A stretch of DNA of 64,000 bases, from assembly GCA_025917655.1 (NCBI GenBank), contig CP084611.1, forward strand, positions 1,550,001 through 1,614,000, in the 5' to 3' direction. Below the pieces are notes generated by a model. The model did not search any database and had not been told where the DNA came from. It saw only the letters and a list, made by a program, of their open reading frames with translations. A program made the position numbers and the translations under genes. This document shows positions 9,964 to 21,048 of this stretch, one piece after another (the stretch's first letter is position 1; each line of letters begins with the position of its first letter). Source of the stretch: Chlorella sorokiniana (Eukaryota > Chlorophyta > Trebouxiophyceae > Chlorellales > Chlorellaceae).

Positions 9964-9968
9964 TTACA
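9964..9968 (-). terminator. TGTAA poly(A) signal of the PUX2-like gene
   Basis: TTACA on the + strand reads TGTAA on the minus strand, 66 bp behind the stop at 10034. The two convergent genes therefore end within about 120 bp of each other. Confidence 0.6.
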
Positions 9969-10033
9969 GGAGAGAAACGGCTGTTGGTGGATGTAGGGTG
10001 TTGCGAGCGGAGCACAAAAGTCGTCGCGGCAGG

Positions 10034-12119
10034 CTAGTAGGCAACCGTTGCAGGGCGCGCCGCCCGCAGCAGGTCCTCCCGCAGCGCCGGCCGCTGCGCC
10101 ATCTCCGCCGCCGACTGGCCTGTCCAGCGGAACAGCAGCGCCACCGAGGGCATGAGGTCCGCCTCCCGCACTGCAGGCCCGGGGGAGGGCTGTTGAAACC
10201 TGGGCGCTGATGCCGAGCGCGTCTTTTAAGGGAGGAAACGCCCACCGTCAAACCCTGCTCGCCCCCATTCCCCCACACCCCCACCTGACTTCGCTTGCAC
10301 TTGCAGCGGCTGCCTGCTGGGCAGCACCAGCTCGTACGTATGCAGCGGGTCGCTCAGGCAGTCAGCCACCCAGGCAAACACTGCGGCCACCGGCTCTCCC
10401 GCGCCAAACTCGCCCTGCGCGCCCGGCACACGGGCGGAGGGGCGGCAGCAGGCTGGGCCGGGAGGCCTGGGCAAGGCAGCGGAGGGGCAGCAGCGGCTTG
10501 CGCCTGTTCAGCGGCCCCCTGCCAGCCCCGGTCACCCCCTGCCAGCCCACCTGGATGCTGATGCCCTCGGGGAACAGCACCCTGATGGCGGCGTGGGCGG
10601 GGCGGGCCCCACCCGCGCCGCCTGCATCCGCTCCCGCGTTGCCCGCGACGTAAGCACCTGCGCGCGGCGGGTGACAGCCGCTACGTGTTGAGCGCGGCCC
10701 TCGGCGCTGGGGCCAGCCCGTGGCTGGGAAGTTCCACAGCGCAGCAGGCTGCCGCGGGAACATGTATGGCATGTGCCCTCCCCCGCGATCCCCCCCCCCC
10801 ACACACACACACCACCACCACCACAACACACACCTGGCTCTGCTCCCGCTGCCGCACCGCCGCCAGGAAGGCCGCCTTCAGCTCCTGCCCGGTGCGGTTG
10901 AAGAACCAGTCGGGCACGTCGCGCTCCACAGAGGTGGGCAGCACCACCTGGGCAGGGAGGGGGCGGCAGGGCGAGCCACACCTCGAATCGGCAATCACAT
11001 CAGTGCACGCTCGTCGGTCACCTCCAGCAGCGGGGGACAGCAGCCGGCAAGGGAGGCAGAGCACCTGCGTCTTGCGCTCCCGCGGCGCTTCCCACTCCCG
11101 GGGTGGCCTGGCTGGGCGCTGCTGCTGCGCCTGCGCCCGCGCGTGCTGTTGCTGCTGCGGTAGCGGCTGCTGGGAAGCCGTGCGTGGGGTGCTGGCCGCC
11201 TGCGGGGCGGCCAGCAGCGGGGACAGCAGCTGCAGGGCCTGCCGCAGAACGTCCAGGTCAGCATCGCCTGCCAGGACCGCGTACCTGCAGATGAGGTGCT
11301 TGGCGGCAGCGCTCAAGGCGGAGCATCGCTGTCAGCGCGGCAGAAGGACGACCAACCCCCGGGCCTCACCCTTCCGACTGCGGCTCCGCCGCGCTGCTGC
11401 TGACACCCGCTGCATCCGCTGTGGCGGCCGCCTCCTCGAACACCACCTCGAAGCCGCAGGCCAGCAGCAGCTCCAGCCCCCGGCCACATCCACCACCGCC
11501 GACTGGATGCGCGGGTTGGTGAGGCGCACGCGACGGAACCTGGGGTCGCCCGGCGCTGCCACCACGTTGCTGAGGAGCCGGCTCAACACCTCGGCTGCAC
11601 CAGCACCGCCAGGCTCCGAGGACAGCTGCCCCACTGCCAACGCGACCGCCTCTGGCACCTCTCGCGACCAGCCCTGCACGGCAGGAGCGGCTGCGCCTTG
11701 CGCATGGTTCGATGGGGCTGCTCCGCTGCTAGGCTGCTCCTGGGCGCTTGAAATGGCAGCTGGATCCGCTTGCACTGTTTTGGGGGCGGTGCTGCAGCGC
11801 CGCTGGGACTGGGGCCGGGCGGAGGGGCTGCAGCAGCTGGTGGCGGCACCCGCAGCACAGGTCGACCAGGCTGCGGCGGCGGCGGTGCAGGTCGTGGCGG
11901 TTGCGAGCCCGTCTGCATGTGCAGCAAGCGATGATCGTGAGCTGCCAGCTACCATGTAGCAAGCGCCAAAGTTCACAGGCAGCGCCACACGCGGCAAAGG
12001 AAACTTACTTGCGCTGTTGCGCCGCCTAGCACATTGGCTTTGCCTTTGAATGCGCCTTTTGAGGTGCTCGACTTGCCAAACAGGCTGAGCTTTTTCAACT
12101 TGTCTTTGAGATCGTCCAT
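10034..12119 (-). CDS. PUX2: PUX2-like PUB/UBX-domain protein (p97/CDC48 cofactor)
   Basis: Plant UBX proteins bind the AAA ATPase CDC48/p97 and control its assembly or substrate choice. The start at 12119 (MDDLKDKLKKLSLFGKSSTS, then GAFKGKANVLGG) mirrors the PUX2 N terminus. After a Pro-rich linker comes a PUB domain (about 11330-11670): VLSRLLSNVVAAPGDPRF, VRLTNPRIQSAVVDVAGG, FEVVFEEAATAD, then YAVLAGDADLDVLRQALQLL. Next is VERDVPDWFFNRTGQELKAA (about 10850-10935), a PUX2-type linker helix. The UBX domain is split over exons: AIRVLFPEGISIQVGWQ (about 10550-10600), AVFAWVADCLSDPLHTYELV (about 10335-10400), and a last exon ending TVAY with stop 10034-10036. I could not see the C2H2 finger found in land-plant PUX2. 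An intron carries a C/AC microsatellite. Confidence 0.88.
10791..10833. repeat. C-run plus AC/ACC microsatellite in a PUX2-like intron
   Basis: Ten C residues are followed by (AC)n and (ACC)n. On the coding strand it is a G/T-rich tract inside an intron. Confidence 0.85.
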
Positions 12120-12411
12120 AGGTTGTGATCGCTGCCTCCTGCGGGTAACTTGTGGGCTGCAACCCGTGCAACAATGCGTTACACTCAGTATCTTGCAATT
12201 GAGAGTTGTTGCGGGATGCGCAGTGGGTGTGCCACCATTGCCGCTGCATCGCAGGAGCGGCGGCCTTGACATCCATGACGCTGAGCAGCTTCATCTCTGC
12301 GCAGCTGCCCTTCGCTTTCATGCATGGCCGCAACTTGGATCCCATTGTACCCAAACTACATCAAGGATCACAAGCATGGCGTTCAGGGCCAGAACAGCAT
12401 TTGCATGCGGA
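12120..12411. other. Spacer between tandem minus-strand genes
   Basis: It holds the PUX2-like promoter and the P450 3' UTR. A minus-strand TGTAA (TTACA, 12179-12183) lies 229 bp behind the P450 stop and may be its poly(A) signal. Confidence 0.4.
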
Positions 12412-15400
12412 TCAGCGGTCGCCAGGCGCTCGCGGGACGGCAAACACCGGGAGCCCGCCCTCTGGCTGTAGAGTGAGCGCAATGATGTCTCGTATGGCAC
12501 CTGGCTGGGCAGCCTGCACAGCCAAGAAGCATGAACGGCATCGGCCCCTCGTACCCAGGGCTGCCTTCCATGCGGATGCTGGAAAGCGGCGACCAAGCAC
12601 GACGCACCATGCCTCGCCTGCACCGCACCTCGGGTGTCAAGCGAAAGTTGTACCGCCCCAGCAGCGCTGCCAGCATCGCCAGGTAGTCCATGCGCGCCAA
12701 GGCCTGGCCGATGCAGTCTCGCGCGCCCTGGCTGAAGGGGAAGAAGCGCAACGGGCGGCTGGCATCCCCCAGTCCCATGGCGCGCCCGCTGCCGGCACGG
12801 ATCGGCGATGCCGGCCCTGGCCCTGCCCCGCCTGCAGAGACCGCCGCTGCCTCTGCGGGCGATCCTGGCATGAATGGGTCCGGCCCTCCGGCTGCCTGCT
12901 GGTCCGGGGGCCCTTGCCGGCGTACTCGGCCCCCGGCTGCAGGAAGCGCTCTGGCAGGAACTCGTCTGGGCGCTCCCAGTAGCGGCCGCTGTTGTGGGTG
13001 CTGAAGATGTGCACCCACAAGATGCAGCTGAGGGGGAGGAAGGGGGGGAGGGGGTCAAGGATGCCAGGTAGTCAAGTACAGCATGGCTGGATGAGACCAG
13101 GTACAGAAAGCAGCAGGAGCCGCCAGGCCGAGGCCTCTCACTTGGCTGGGATGGTGTGGCCGCCCAGCTCGATGTCCCCGGCAGCGTCACTGCGGTGCCG
13201 TCCGCGCTGACTGGCAGCATGCGCATCGACTCCTGAGGTGCGGTGGGCACGGCAAGCGAGCACAGATTAGCAGTTGCTGCGTGGCTCACGTGTGTGCAGC
13301 CATGCGAACAAGCTGCAGCAAGGTGGGCGGCGGAGCGTGCCGCTGCCTGGCACACCCCTCCCCCAGCCCCACCTTCACCACAGCCCCCAGGTAGGCCAGG
13401 CGAGACAGGTCCTCATGCTCAACAGGGCGGGGGTGCGGGTGCTGCAAGGGCGGGGCGCGAGTGGCTGCGGGTCAGGGCCCTGGCTGCCTGGGCATGCAAG
13501 CACTGCTGAATGATGTGGCTGCTCCCCCGCCCACCTGCGGCGTGGCCAGCAGGCCCAGCTCTTCCAGCTCGGCACAGGCCCTGGCCTCGGCCTCAGGGTG
13601 CTGCGCCAGCAGATACTGCGTGGAGAAAGAGCGGAAGGGAGGGTACAGGCACTTGGGCGTGGTGTGAAGCAGCCAAAGGGCTCGCGGCCCAGCCGGTGAT
13701 GCTGCAGCCGTGCTGCAGCCGCGCGGCACCGCCCTGGGCCCGCGCTCACAAGGGTCCATGCCAGCGTGTGCGCGGTGGTGTCCATGCCGGCAATGAAGAA
13801 AGTCGTGATTTCAGGCAGCAGCCGATTATCTGCAGGCAGCACCAGGCGCCAGCACAATGTCAAAGCAGCACATGCCCCATGGCGTGGGTTGTGTCAGCCG
13901 TGGCCAGGCACGCACCCGACAGCGGCTGGCCGGTGTGGGGGTCCTTGAGGCGCAGCAGGTGGGCGGCAATCGACTCGTCCCCTTCTGTGGGAGCGTCCAG
14001 GGGCGTGAGGCAGTGCGCGCTCAGGGCAGGCCGGCACCACGGCAGGGCCGCGTGGCTGCCGTTGCAGCTTGCCGTTGCCGCATGTGAGGCTACAGCCTTA
14101 GTGGGCACGAGGTCGGCTTCAGGGCCCCGGCTGCGCTCCCACCTGCTGGCGGGCCCCTGGAGCGGACCTGCTTCAGCAGCTCCCGCATGTGTGCCTGCAG
14201 CGCGTGCCAGTACCGCTCCGCACGCCGCACCTCCTGCAGGGGTGGGCAGCAGGGGTGCGGGTGCTGCACCACACCGGGTGCGCTGCCGCATGGGGGGCTC
14301 GCCAGCCAGGCACAGCAGGGGCGCCAAGCGTACCGGCAGCCACCACATGAAGCGGTCGCGCAGCGGGTTGGCCCAACGGCGGTTCAGCTCCTGCGCAGGC
14401 GAGGAAGGGGCTGTGATTGCATGCGGGACAGGGACGGCGGCGGTCGCCTTGCATGCCTGCCTCAGGCGGCCGTGCCCTTCCGCAGCCCGCAGCAGAGACC
14501 CACCTCCAGGCTGTGCTGAATAATGGTGAAGATGTCGCCACCCGCGGACTCCCCCTGTCTCGGCTCTCCCAAAAGCTCGCCACGAAACGCCTGCAGTGGC
14601 GGGCGTCAGCTCCGCAACCCACGTCACCACCAGGCGGCACACATCGGGTGCTCGTTGAAGCTGAAACAAGCGTGCTTCACCTGTACCGAATTGAAGTTCG
14701 TGTTAAATGCCACCCTGCCAATAATGTCCAGGGTGGCCCGCAGCAGCAAGTTGTCCACGTCAAAGGCTGCGCAGGGACAGGAGCAGCCGGCCGTTGATAG
14801 GTGCAGGTGCAGTGCAGGACAGTGCAGGTGTCAGAGGTGGGCAGGGGCTCGCCGCCCACCTGCGTCCGGCCCAATGCGGTGCAGCTGTTCCAGCAGCTCG
14901 TCACACACGGCTTGCACGTGGCGGAAGCTGCCCCTGCATAGCAAGGCTTTGGGGCCAGCATTGGCAGCGGCAGCGGGCGCAGCAGCGGGCAGTGGCAGCA
15001 GTCAAGAGCTGGGGCGGCGCCTTGCCTGAGGCAGCGTGAGCTGAACCCTGGGGCCGTGCCTTTGCGGACCAGCTTCCAGTATGGCGAGTGCGTGGAGGCG
15101 GAGAAGAGCGAGGGGTGGCCCTTGTCCCTGCAGGGGGCACGGCGTGGATGTGGTGCCCGCCCGCCTCCCAGCCACCCCGGCCGTGGTGCGCCCTGCTCAC
15201 GCGTGTGCAGCGCATGCCAGGGCTGCACACTCACGAGCTCATGGGGTTCACGATGTTGTAAGTCAGCAGCGACTTGTCCACCTGCGTTGCGCAGCACGGG
15301 CGGGGGTGCCTGGTCCATCGGCAACAGCAGGACACGCCGGGCACGGCGGCGGTGCGGTGGGGCTGCCCTCACCCCTGTGCTACGCTCGCTGCGCAGCAGC

Positions 15401-15847
15401 TGGTGGACCAGGGCGGGGTCGCTGACTACCACCATGCGGATCCAGAAGGCACGGAGGCAGTAGATGGGCCCCACCGAGCGGTCCCAGCCCAGCAGGGTGC
15501 GGTGGTGCCTGCAGGTAGGCAGGGCTGCGGCGACGTGGAGAAGAGACACGAGGAAGCAAGCATGCACGATCTCGATGTGAAAGTTTGCAAAGGAACCCAT
15601 GCAAGGGCGGGCAGGAGCCAACTCGCCTGGGGTCACTAAGCGGCCCGACGTGGCCGCCGATCATGCTGGCAGTCGGCGGCATGGGCAACTTGCTCAGGGG
15701 ACTCCTTACGTACGCTAGGACTTTGTAGGTGGCATACGCCGCCAACCCTGCGCCCACGATAGCTGCTAACACAGCGACGGCGACCATCGTTGCTGGGGGC
15801 TGCACCCGAACTGTACGCGTTGCGCGCATGTCCTTCTCAGTGTTCAA
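12412..15847 (-). CDS. Cytochrome P450 monooxygenase
   Basis: This is a membrane-anchored haem-thiolate monooxygenase; substrate and CYP family are unknown. The N terminus has a signal anchor, VAVAVLAAIVGAGLAAYATY (about 15725-15785), followed by a PMPP hinge. Later exons carry SPYWKLVRKGTAPGFSS (C-helix, about 15040-15085), the I-helix oxygen-binding motif FFIAGMDTTAHTLAWTL (about 13750-13800), the K-helix ExxR as ESMR (near 13225), LPERF of the PERF region (near 12950) and the haem loop PFSQGARDCIGQALARMD (about 12695-12745) with its Cys ligand. The last exon is ALTLQPEGGLPVFAVPR with stop at 12412. All catalytic landmarks are present. At least nine short introns interrupt it. The start may be 15847, 15829 or 15787, all in one frame. 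No redox partner is next to it. Confidence 0.92.
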
Positions 15848-16218
15848 TTTGTCGCAACGATGCCTACCGCCTGACCGGAAGGGTGCCTGAAACCATGGTG
15901 ACGTGGACCAGGTGCTGGCAGTCTGTGCAGGGCGGATTGTAAACGTCAGCTGCCTTTATACGCACCCTGCGAGCTCAGATCACTTATTTACACAGTATTG
16001 CGTCGCAGCCTTTGAAGGTGTCGCATGCAGTGACCACCGTGTTTGGCTCCAAGCAGCAGCCCGCCGTTGTAGCCAACACAGTGTTGTTTTCAGCGCCGTG
16101 AATATTTTACAGGACCGGCTGGCCGCAGGGGCGTGCTGCCTTCTCAGCTTGCCACCCGCCAGCGCCTGCCGACAGACCAATCAGCTCCACCGCTTGACGG
16201 CGGTGACACGGCCCTGGC
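15848..16218. promoter_or_regulatory. Divergent promoter region, P450 / START-like gene
   Basis: About 370 bp of lower-GC DNA lies between head-to-head genes. TTTATA-like sequence occurs near 15954-15960, but no TATA box can be assigned with confidence. Confidence 0.4.
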
Positions 16219-17680
16219 CATGAGCAAGCCAGGCGAGAGCATCCGCAGCTTCCCCTTGCATCAGCAGGCGACGATGTAGACAGGGATGAGGCGGATGAGG
16301 AGGTGAGGCCCCGCGCCCTTTGGCCCTGCCGCCTTGCTGCGCGAGCCCTGCGCGTTGAGTGCAGCGTCCAGCGGGGGCACTCATCCTGAGCGCCCTGCCC
16401 GCCAGGTGCATCGCGACGAGGATGTATCAATCAAGGTCACCCAGAAGCCCGGGTTCTTGTGCCACATTGAGGCCACCGCTGCCTTCCGTCTGCCTGCGCG
16501 CACGCTCTTCAAGCAGGTCATCACACACCCGGGTGCGGCATCCGGCACCCGCATGGCTTGTTGTCGGCTGTGCTGCATGCAGCAGCAGCCTCACCTTGCC
16601 CATGACCCCCTCCTCGTTTGCAGACAACGCCGCCATCTTTCGCCACATGGACCGCTGTACGCTGCGCCGAGTGCTGCAGGACGACGGGCGCGGGCGGCGA
16701 ACCGTCAAGGTTGCGCACGAGGCCTCCTGGCGCTTCCTCTTCTGGAGGGGCACCTTCACCACGCTGCTGGACGTGGAGGAGGACGGTGCGCTGCTTGGGT
16801 GGGCTGGGCGCTGGCCGGGGCATTGCTGGCTGCCCCACCCAGCAGCCGCTCAACCTCCCCATCAGCTCTTTCCTGTGCCGCTTGGTGGGCGCTGCATGGT
16901 CTCAGGCAGGTGCCAGCCCAAGGGGGAGGAGAGCACCGCGAGTGATGCATCCGCCTCCACCACCTGCTGCGCAGACAACGAGCTGACCATGAGCTTCGAG
17001 CTGGACCCCGGCGGCGGCGGCGTCATGAAGCGCTTCCATGGGCGCTGGACCATCCGGCCCCACCCCGCCGACCCACATGCCAGCCTCAGCACCCTGGACC
17101 AGGTCGGGGGCATTGAAAAGTTGCACTCGTCCGTGCTGCGATCGTGACTCGGCGGGAGGCAGGGGGCCAGGGCTGGGAGGCTTTGTACGGTCAGCCGAGT
17201 GAGCAAGCTGTGGGCCGGCTTGCACATCCTTTGCAGGACCTGGCGCTGGGGTGTATCTGCCGCCCCCGTTGGACCGCATCCTCAAGCGCATCAGCTGCAA
17301 CCAGGTCCGGAAAATCTTCGAGGACGTGAAAAGGTGGGGCTGGGGCTGCGTGCCTGGGGCGTGTGCATGTGTCCTGCCGCAGAACCGGCATCCCTTGGCA
17401 TGTGCCCGCCTTTGGTTGCAGAGAGGCAGACAATGTGAATCGCGGCAAGGCAAGCCTGTGCCCCTGGGAGGAGGTGAAGGACAAGCAGTTTGGCACGCTG
17501 GAGCCCGGGCAGCCTGGTTCTGCAGACAACTCCAAGGCGAGTGTGCTGCCGACACGGCAGCAGCAGCAGCAGCAGCAGCAGCTATCGCTTGGCCAGACGG
17601 AGGCCGACTCGATTGAGGCGGCCGAGGTGGAGTCGGCCACGGAGGCCGCTCAGACGCTGCGTGGCGCATGCCGGCAGTAA
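16219..17680 (+). CDS. START/SRPBCC-like protein (resembles plant DUF220)
   Basis: The protein looks like a helix-grip (SRPBCC, polyketide cyclase/START-type) ligand-binding domain. The exons read in order: IEATAAFRLPARTLFKQVIT (about 16465-16530), DNAAIFRHMDRCTLRRVLQD plus RRTVKVAHEASWRFLFWRGT (about 16622-16760), a strand pair with MSFELDPGGGGVMKRFHGRW (about 16990-17050), VYLPPPLDRILKRISCNQVR (about 17250-17310), and a tail. This order (strand, 'hp.vf..l', 'GRxxxxV.q...W.flfw.G.f', 'GxW.v.P', then 'lP..l..il.r....qv') resembles plant DUF220 proteins; that comparison is from memory. The tail has polyGln (about 17556-17582) and is acidic. The first exon is unclear, and the span starts at the ATG at 16219. 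The ligand is unknown. Confidence 0.55.
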
Positions 17681-18144
17681 ACCTCGTCATCAGCATGCGC
17701 TGGGCGCCCTGCGTCATGCTTGCCTGCACACAGACGAGCCTGCGCATGCCAGTGCCCTTGCCGTTGAGGAAGCGAGCTCTGCCTTACAAATAATGAGTGA
17801 GCAAGTTTCAGCTGTGCGACTGTTCAAGGTAGATGACCTCTGCGATGGAGCCCGGGAGTTTCTCATAGGGGGAAGGTGGATGGTGAGCCAGATCTTGGCG
17901 CTCAATGAGGAAGGAATGCCAGTGCTCGCGAGTAGAATGAATAGGGCTAGATGCTTGAATAGGCTCACCCGGAAAAAAAAAAAAAGAAACAAGAGTAGTG
18001 ACACCCAACCTCGAAGCTGCGTGCTTTCGCTTTTGCGCCTGCACCCCAGCCCAGCTGCCTTCAGTCGGCGGCCATGACGCATCAGTCAACAGGCGGCAGC
18101 TTAGCAGTCGGCGTCCTCTTCACGACGAGCACGGCTGGCCTTGT
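17681..18144. other. Convergent spacer with an A13 tract
   Basis: It lies between the stops of the START-like gene and the haloperoxidase gene. It contains 13 consecutive A residues at 17973-17985, rare in this GC-rich DNA, preceded by about 180 bp of lower-GC sequence. A minus-strand TGTAA at 17784-17788 may end the haloperoxidase transcript. Confidence 0.4.
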
Positions 18145-20469
18145 TCACAGCAGGCGGCGGGAGGAGCCGCTGCGCTTGAACACGGAGGCGAAGTTGTCGT
18201 AGACGTACTCCCCCACGCGGGTGCCGATGTCGTTGCCCACGTCGGTGGCGTGGCGGAAGTGGACGCCCCCAGGATGCGGGCGTCGGCGCCCTCGTCCAGC
18301 GCCTGCACGCGACAGATGGGGCCCCAAGCACGTCAAACACACTTGGTGATGAAGGGTACCCAACCGGTGGTAGCTCATGCAGGCATTCGCAGTGGGCAGG
18401 CAGCAAAAGCGAGCCCCTGGTTGCGGTGGCAAAGCTGGGTCCCGCGCCTGCAGTCACCTGCGTGAGGGAGGTGTAGGAGCGGGGCTCCAGGCCGCCCGGG
18501 AACTCCGACTCGACAGTGAAGGAGACGTCGTCGGTGCCCAGGAACTTGCGCAGCACAGCGGCGGCGGAGGCGGAGGTTGCGGCGTGCCCTGTATGGTGGG
18601 AGATGCGAGGGTTGCCTTTCAGCCTCGTCGCCAGCAAGGGGCTTGCTGCAGGCCCTGCCCCACAGCCAGGGCTGGCCCGGACATGCTGTGCAGCACCGAA
18701 CGACATTGCGGCTGACGGGATGTCGGCGGAGGCAGCCGAACTCACCGCTGGGGTGCTCAGGGTGGGCAGGGGTGGAGATCTGCGGCGTCCACTCGGGGTC
18801 CACAAGGGCGGCGTTCTCCTGGGAGCCATCGCCTTGGCGGATGGCGGTGATGGGGCGCCAGTAGGGGTTCAGGTACTTCTGGCGGTAGGTGGAGATGGAG
18901 GCGTCCCACGTTGCGGCATTCAGCTGGGCAAAGAGCAGCGCAGCGTCGGCGGTGGAGGTGTCGTTGGGCAGCAAGCTCTGCGCAATCTTGTTCCATGCGC
19001 CCGCGGTGCTTGAGGTGGCTGCAGCAGGGGCGGGGCTGAGCGCTCAGTAACCACTCATCCATTCAGCTGCACACAGTGCAAGCAGGTGTGTGGGCAGTGC
19101 GGGATGCAACAGGAAGAAACGCCACGCTGCCCTGCCCCCCCCAGTTGTGGCGCTCACTGTTGCCGTTGGCCCAGAAGTTGGGGGTGTCGTCGTCGTACGC
19201 GGTGCGCTCGCTGGAGTTCTTGCCGCCGATCTTGAACACCTCCTCCAGGTCCCGAGTGTACTCAGGCGAGGGGATGGTCAGGGGGCGCCCTCATACTGCA
19301 GCGTCAGCATGTGCAGCAGCAGACGGGATCAGAGTCATGCAGCAGTGGCAAACCACCAGTGACCAAAAGGTGGCTCCAGGCCAGAGCGCTGCAGCACAAC
19401 ATTGCGAAGCTGCGCGACGGCAAAGGGCCTGCCGGCCGTGATCAAGTCGTGCATCCAGAGGGCCTGCAAGGCGCACCGGCTGCTTCAGCACCACCGTGCG
19501 GGTGGTTTCGATCTGGGGATACACGGCGTTGGTCTGGTTGGGAGTGAACTGGTACTCGCCCACTGCATGGATGCCAGAGGGGTGGGGTCAGTCGGTGTTA
19601 GATGCTCAGGCAGCTGGTAACGCTTGGGCTTGCGGGAGCAGAGCAGCACAGGCAGGAGTGTTCAGCTGAAGAGCCTCGCATGCTCCTCCACCTCTGGCTG
19701 GCAGGCGCAGCCAAGACAGCTGATGCGTAACTCACCAGGGCCGCCCTCAGGAGCGGGGGTGAAGGGGGCGTACTTGTCAAACCCATCAGTGGAAAAAAGC
19801 TGGAAGGTGTCGATGCCGACCTTGCGCCCCTGCTTCTCCGCCGCGCCGCGCTCAGCAGCGGAAAGGGACTCCAGGAATGGAGCCAGCGCCCTGTTCAGCC
19901 GTGCAAAGCGGTACGGGAAGAAGAGGTTGAGCACAGTGTGGCCGGCATAGGCTGCATGGAGGGCACCGGAGCACAGGTCAGTACGAGCAAATGCCCGACC
20001 CCGCACCGGCAAACCGCACGGCACGGATCGCCCTGCTTGAGCATCGTGGCATATCTATGATTCCTGGGCTGCTGATTCAACTCATTACTCGTTTGGAAAA
20101 AGCGGCACAGGATCTCACCAGCTTGGGCAGGGTGCTGGGTGGCGTCGTTGCCCTGAATGGCCAGGTGCTGCGCAATGTGCACTGCTGAGTACAGGCGGCT
20201 CGATATTTGGGAAGGAATACCGTAGTCACGCACCTGGAGGGCAGTTTGCAATAAACATGTCGTGGAATCAAAACAGGGAGGCAGAGAGAGGCAAAGGAAT
20301 GAAAGCTGCCGCCGCGAGATTAACATGCGCCCACATGCACCCATCATCACCCGGTACTCACCGCCTGCTGCGCCTCGTTGTTGAACGCGATAATCGCAGC
20401 GGGATCGGCGGAAATAACCACCACAAAGGCCGCAAGGACTATCAACAGAGGGGCTATGCGGGCCGCCAT
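18145..20469 (-). CDS. Secreted vanadium-dependent haloperoxidase / PAP2-family protein
   Basis: The family includes vanadium haloperoxidases, which oxidise halides with H2O2, and acid phosphatases with the same metal/phosphate site. The start at 20469 gives a signal peptide, MAARIAPLLIVLAAFVVVIS, cleaved near ADPAA. Later exons read VRDYGIPSQISSRLYSAVHI (about 20150-20235), HTVLNLFFPYRFARLNRALA, and FWANGN preceded by SERTAYDDDTPN (about 19160-19210). The anion-site motifs come next: KYLNPYWRPITAIR (about 18836-18880; Lys and Arg-Pro), HPEHPSG with H of the following exon (about 18750 and 18590; the PSGH motif), and GGVHFRHATDVGNDIG (about 18222-18270), where R-H stands for the usual SRxxxxxH. 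The last exon ends SGSSRRLL at 18145. All exons are on one strand with about eight introns. The substrate (halide or phosphate) cannot be read from sequence. Confidence 0.85.
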
Positions 20470-21048
20470 GATGGGATTGCGAGGAGGTGCACAGTCACCA
20501 AGCAAGAAAGGGGATAAACAACAGCAATCGGATTGGGGAATAGACTAGCTGTGAATTGACTGGCCGCTAAATGCGTCCGCACCAAGTGCACAAGAATGCC
20601 AGCACAGTGCAGTTTCGCCGCCAGTTGCCAGCAAGCGCTGGCAAGTCCTTGTGTGGGTGGCTTGCGAACGCTTCCCAGGCCTGGTACTCTTTTTGCCGAA
20701 GCCTTAGCACGAAATGACGCCCAAAGCGAGGTTCCATGAGTGTTTTCAACGGTGGAATGATGGGCTTGCAGAAGGCAGACTTGCGCCGGCAAAAGAGATC
20801 AGGATCTGCTGAGAGGCTGGTAATCAGCCACATATCATTTGCATGCACTATGCTGAAGTAGCATGTCAATCTTCACAAGCAAAGAGCAGAGTGGCTAGAG
20901 ACCGGTGAGCCAGAAGATGAATCGGCATGTAGACGCGGGGCTTGGGTGTGGTGCCAGAGACCGGGGTCACTCATTCCTCGTAGTAGGACCATGGATTCAG
21001 TGTGAATAATGTCATTAAGCTCCGTATGGCCCAAACACACAATATGTG
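20470..21048. other. Spacer between tandem genes (haloperoxidase promoter)
   Basis: About 580 bp, AT-richer than the exons. It should hold the PIG-K 3' UTR and the haloperoxidase promoter and 5' UTR. I see no additional gene. Confidence 0.4.
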
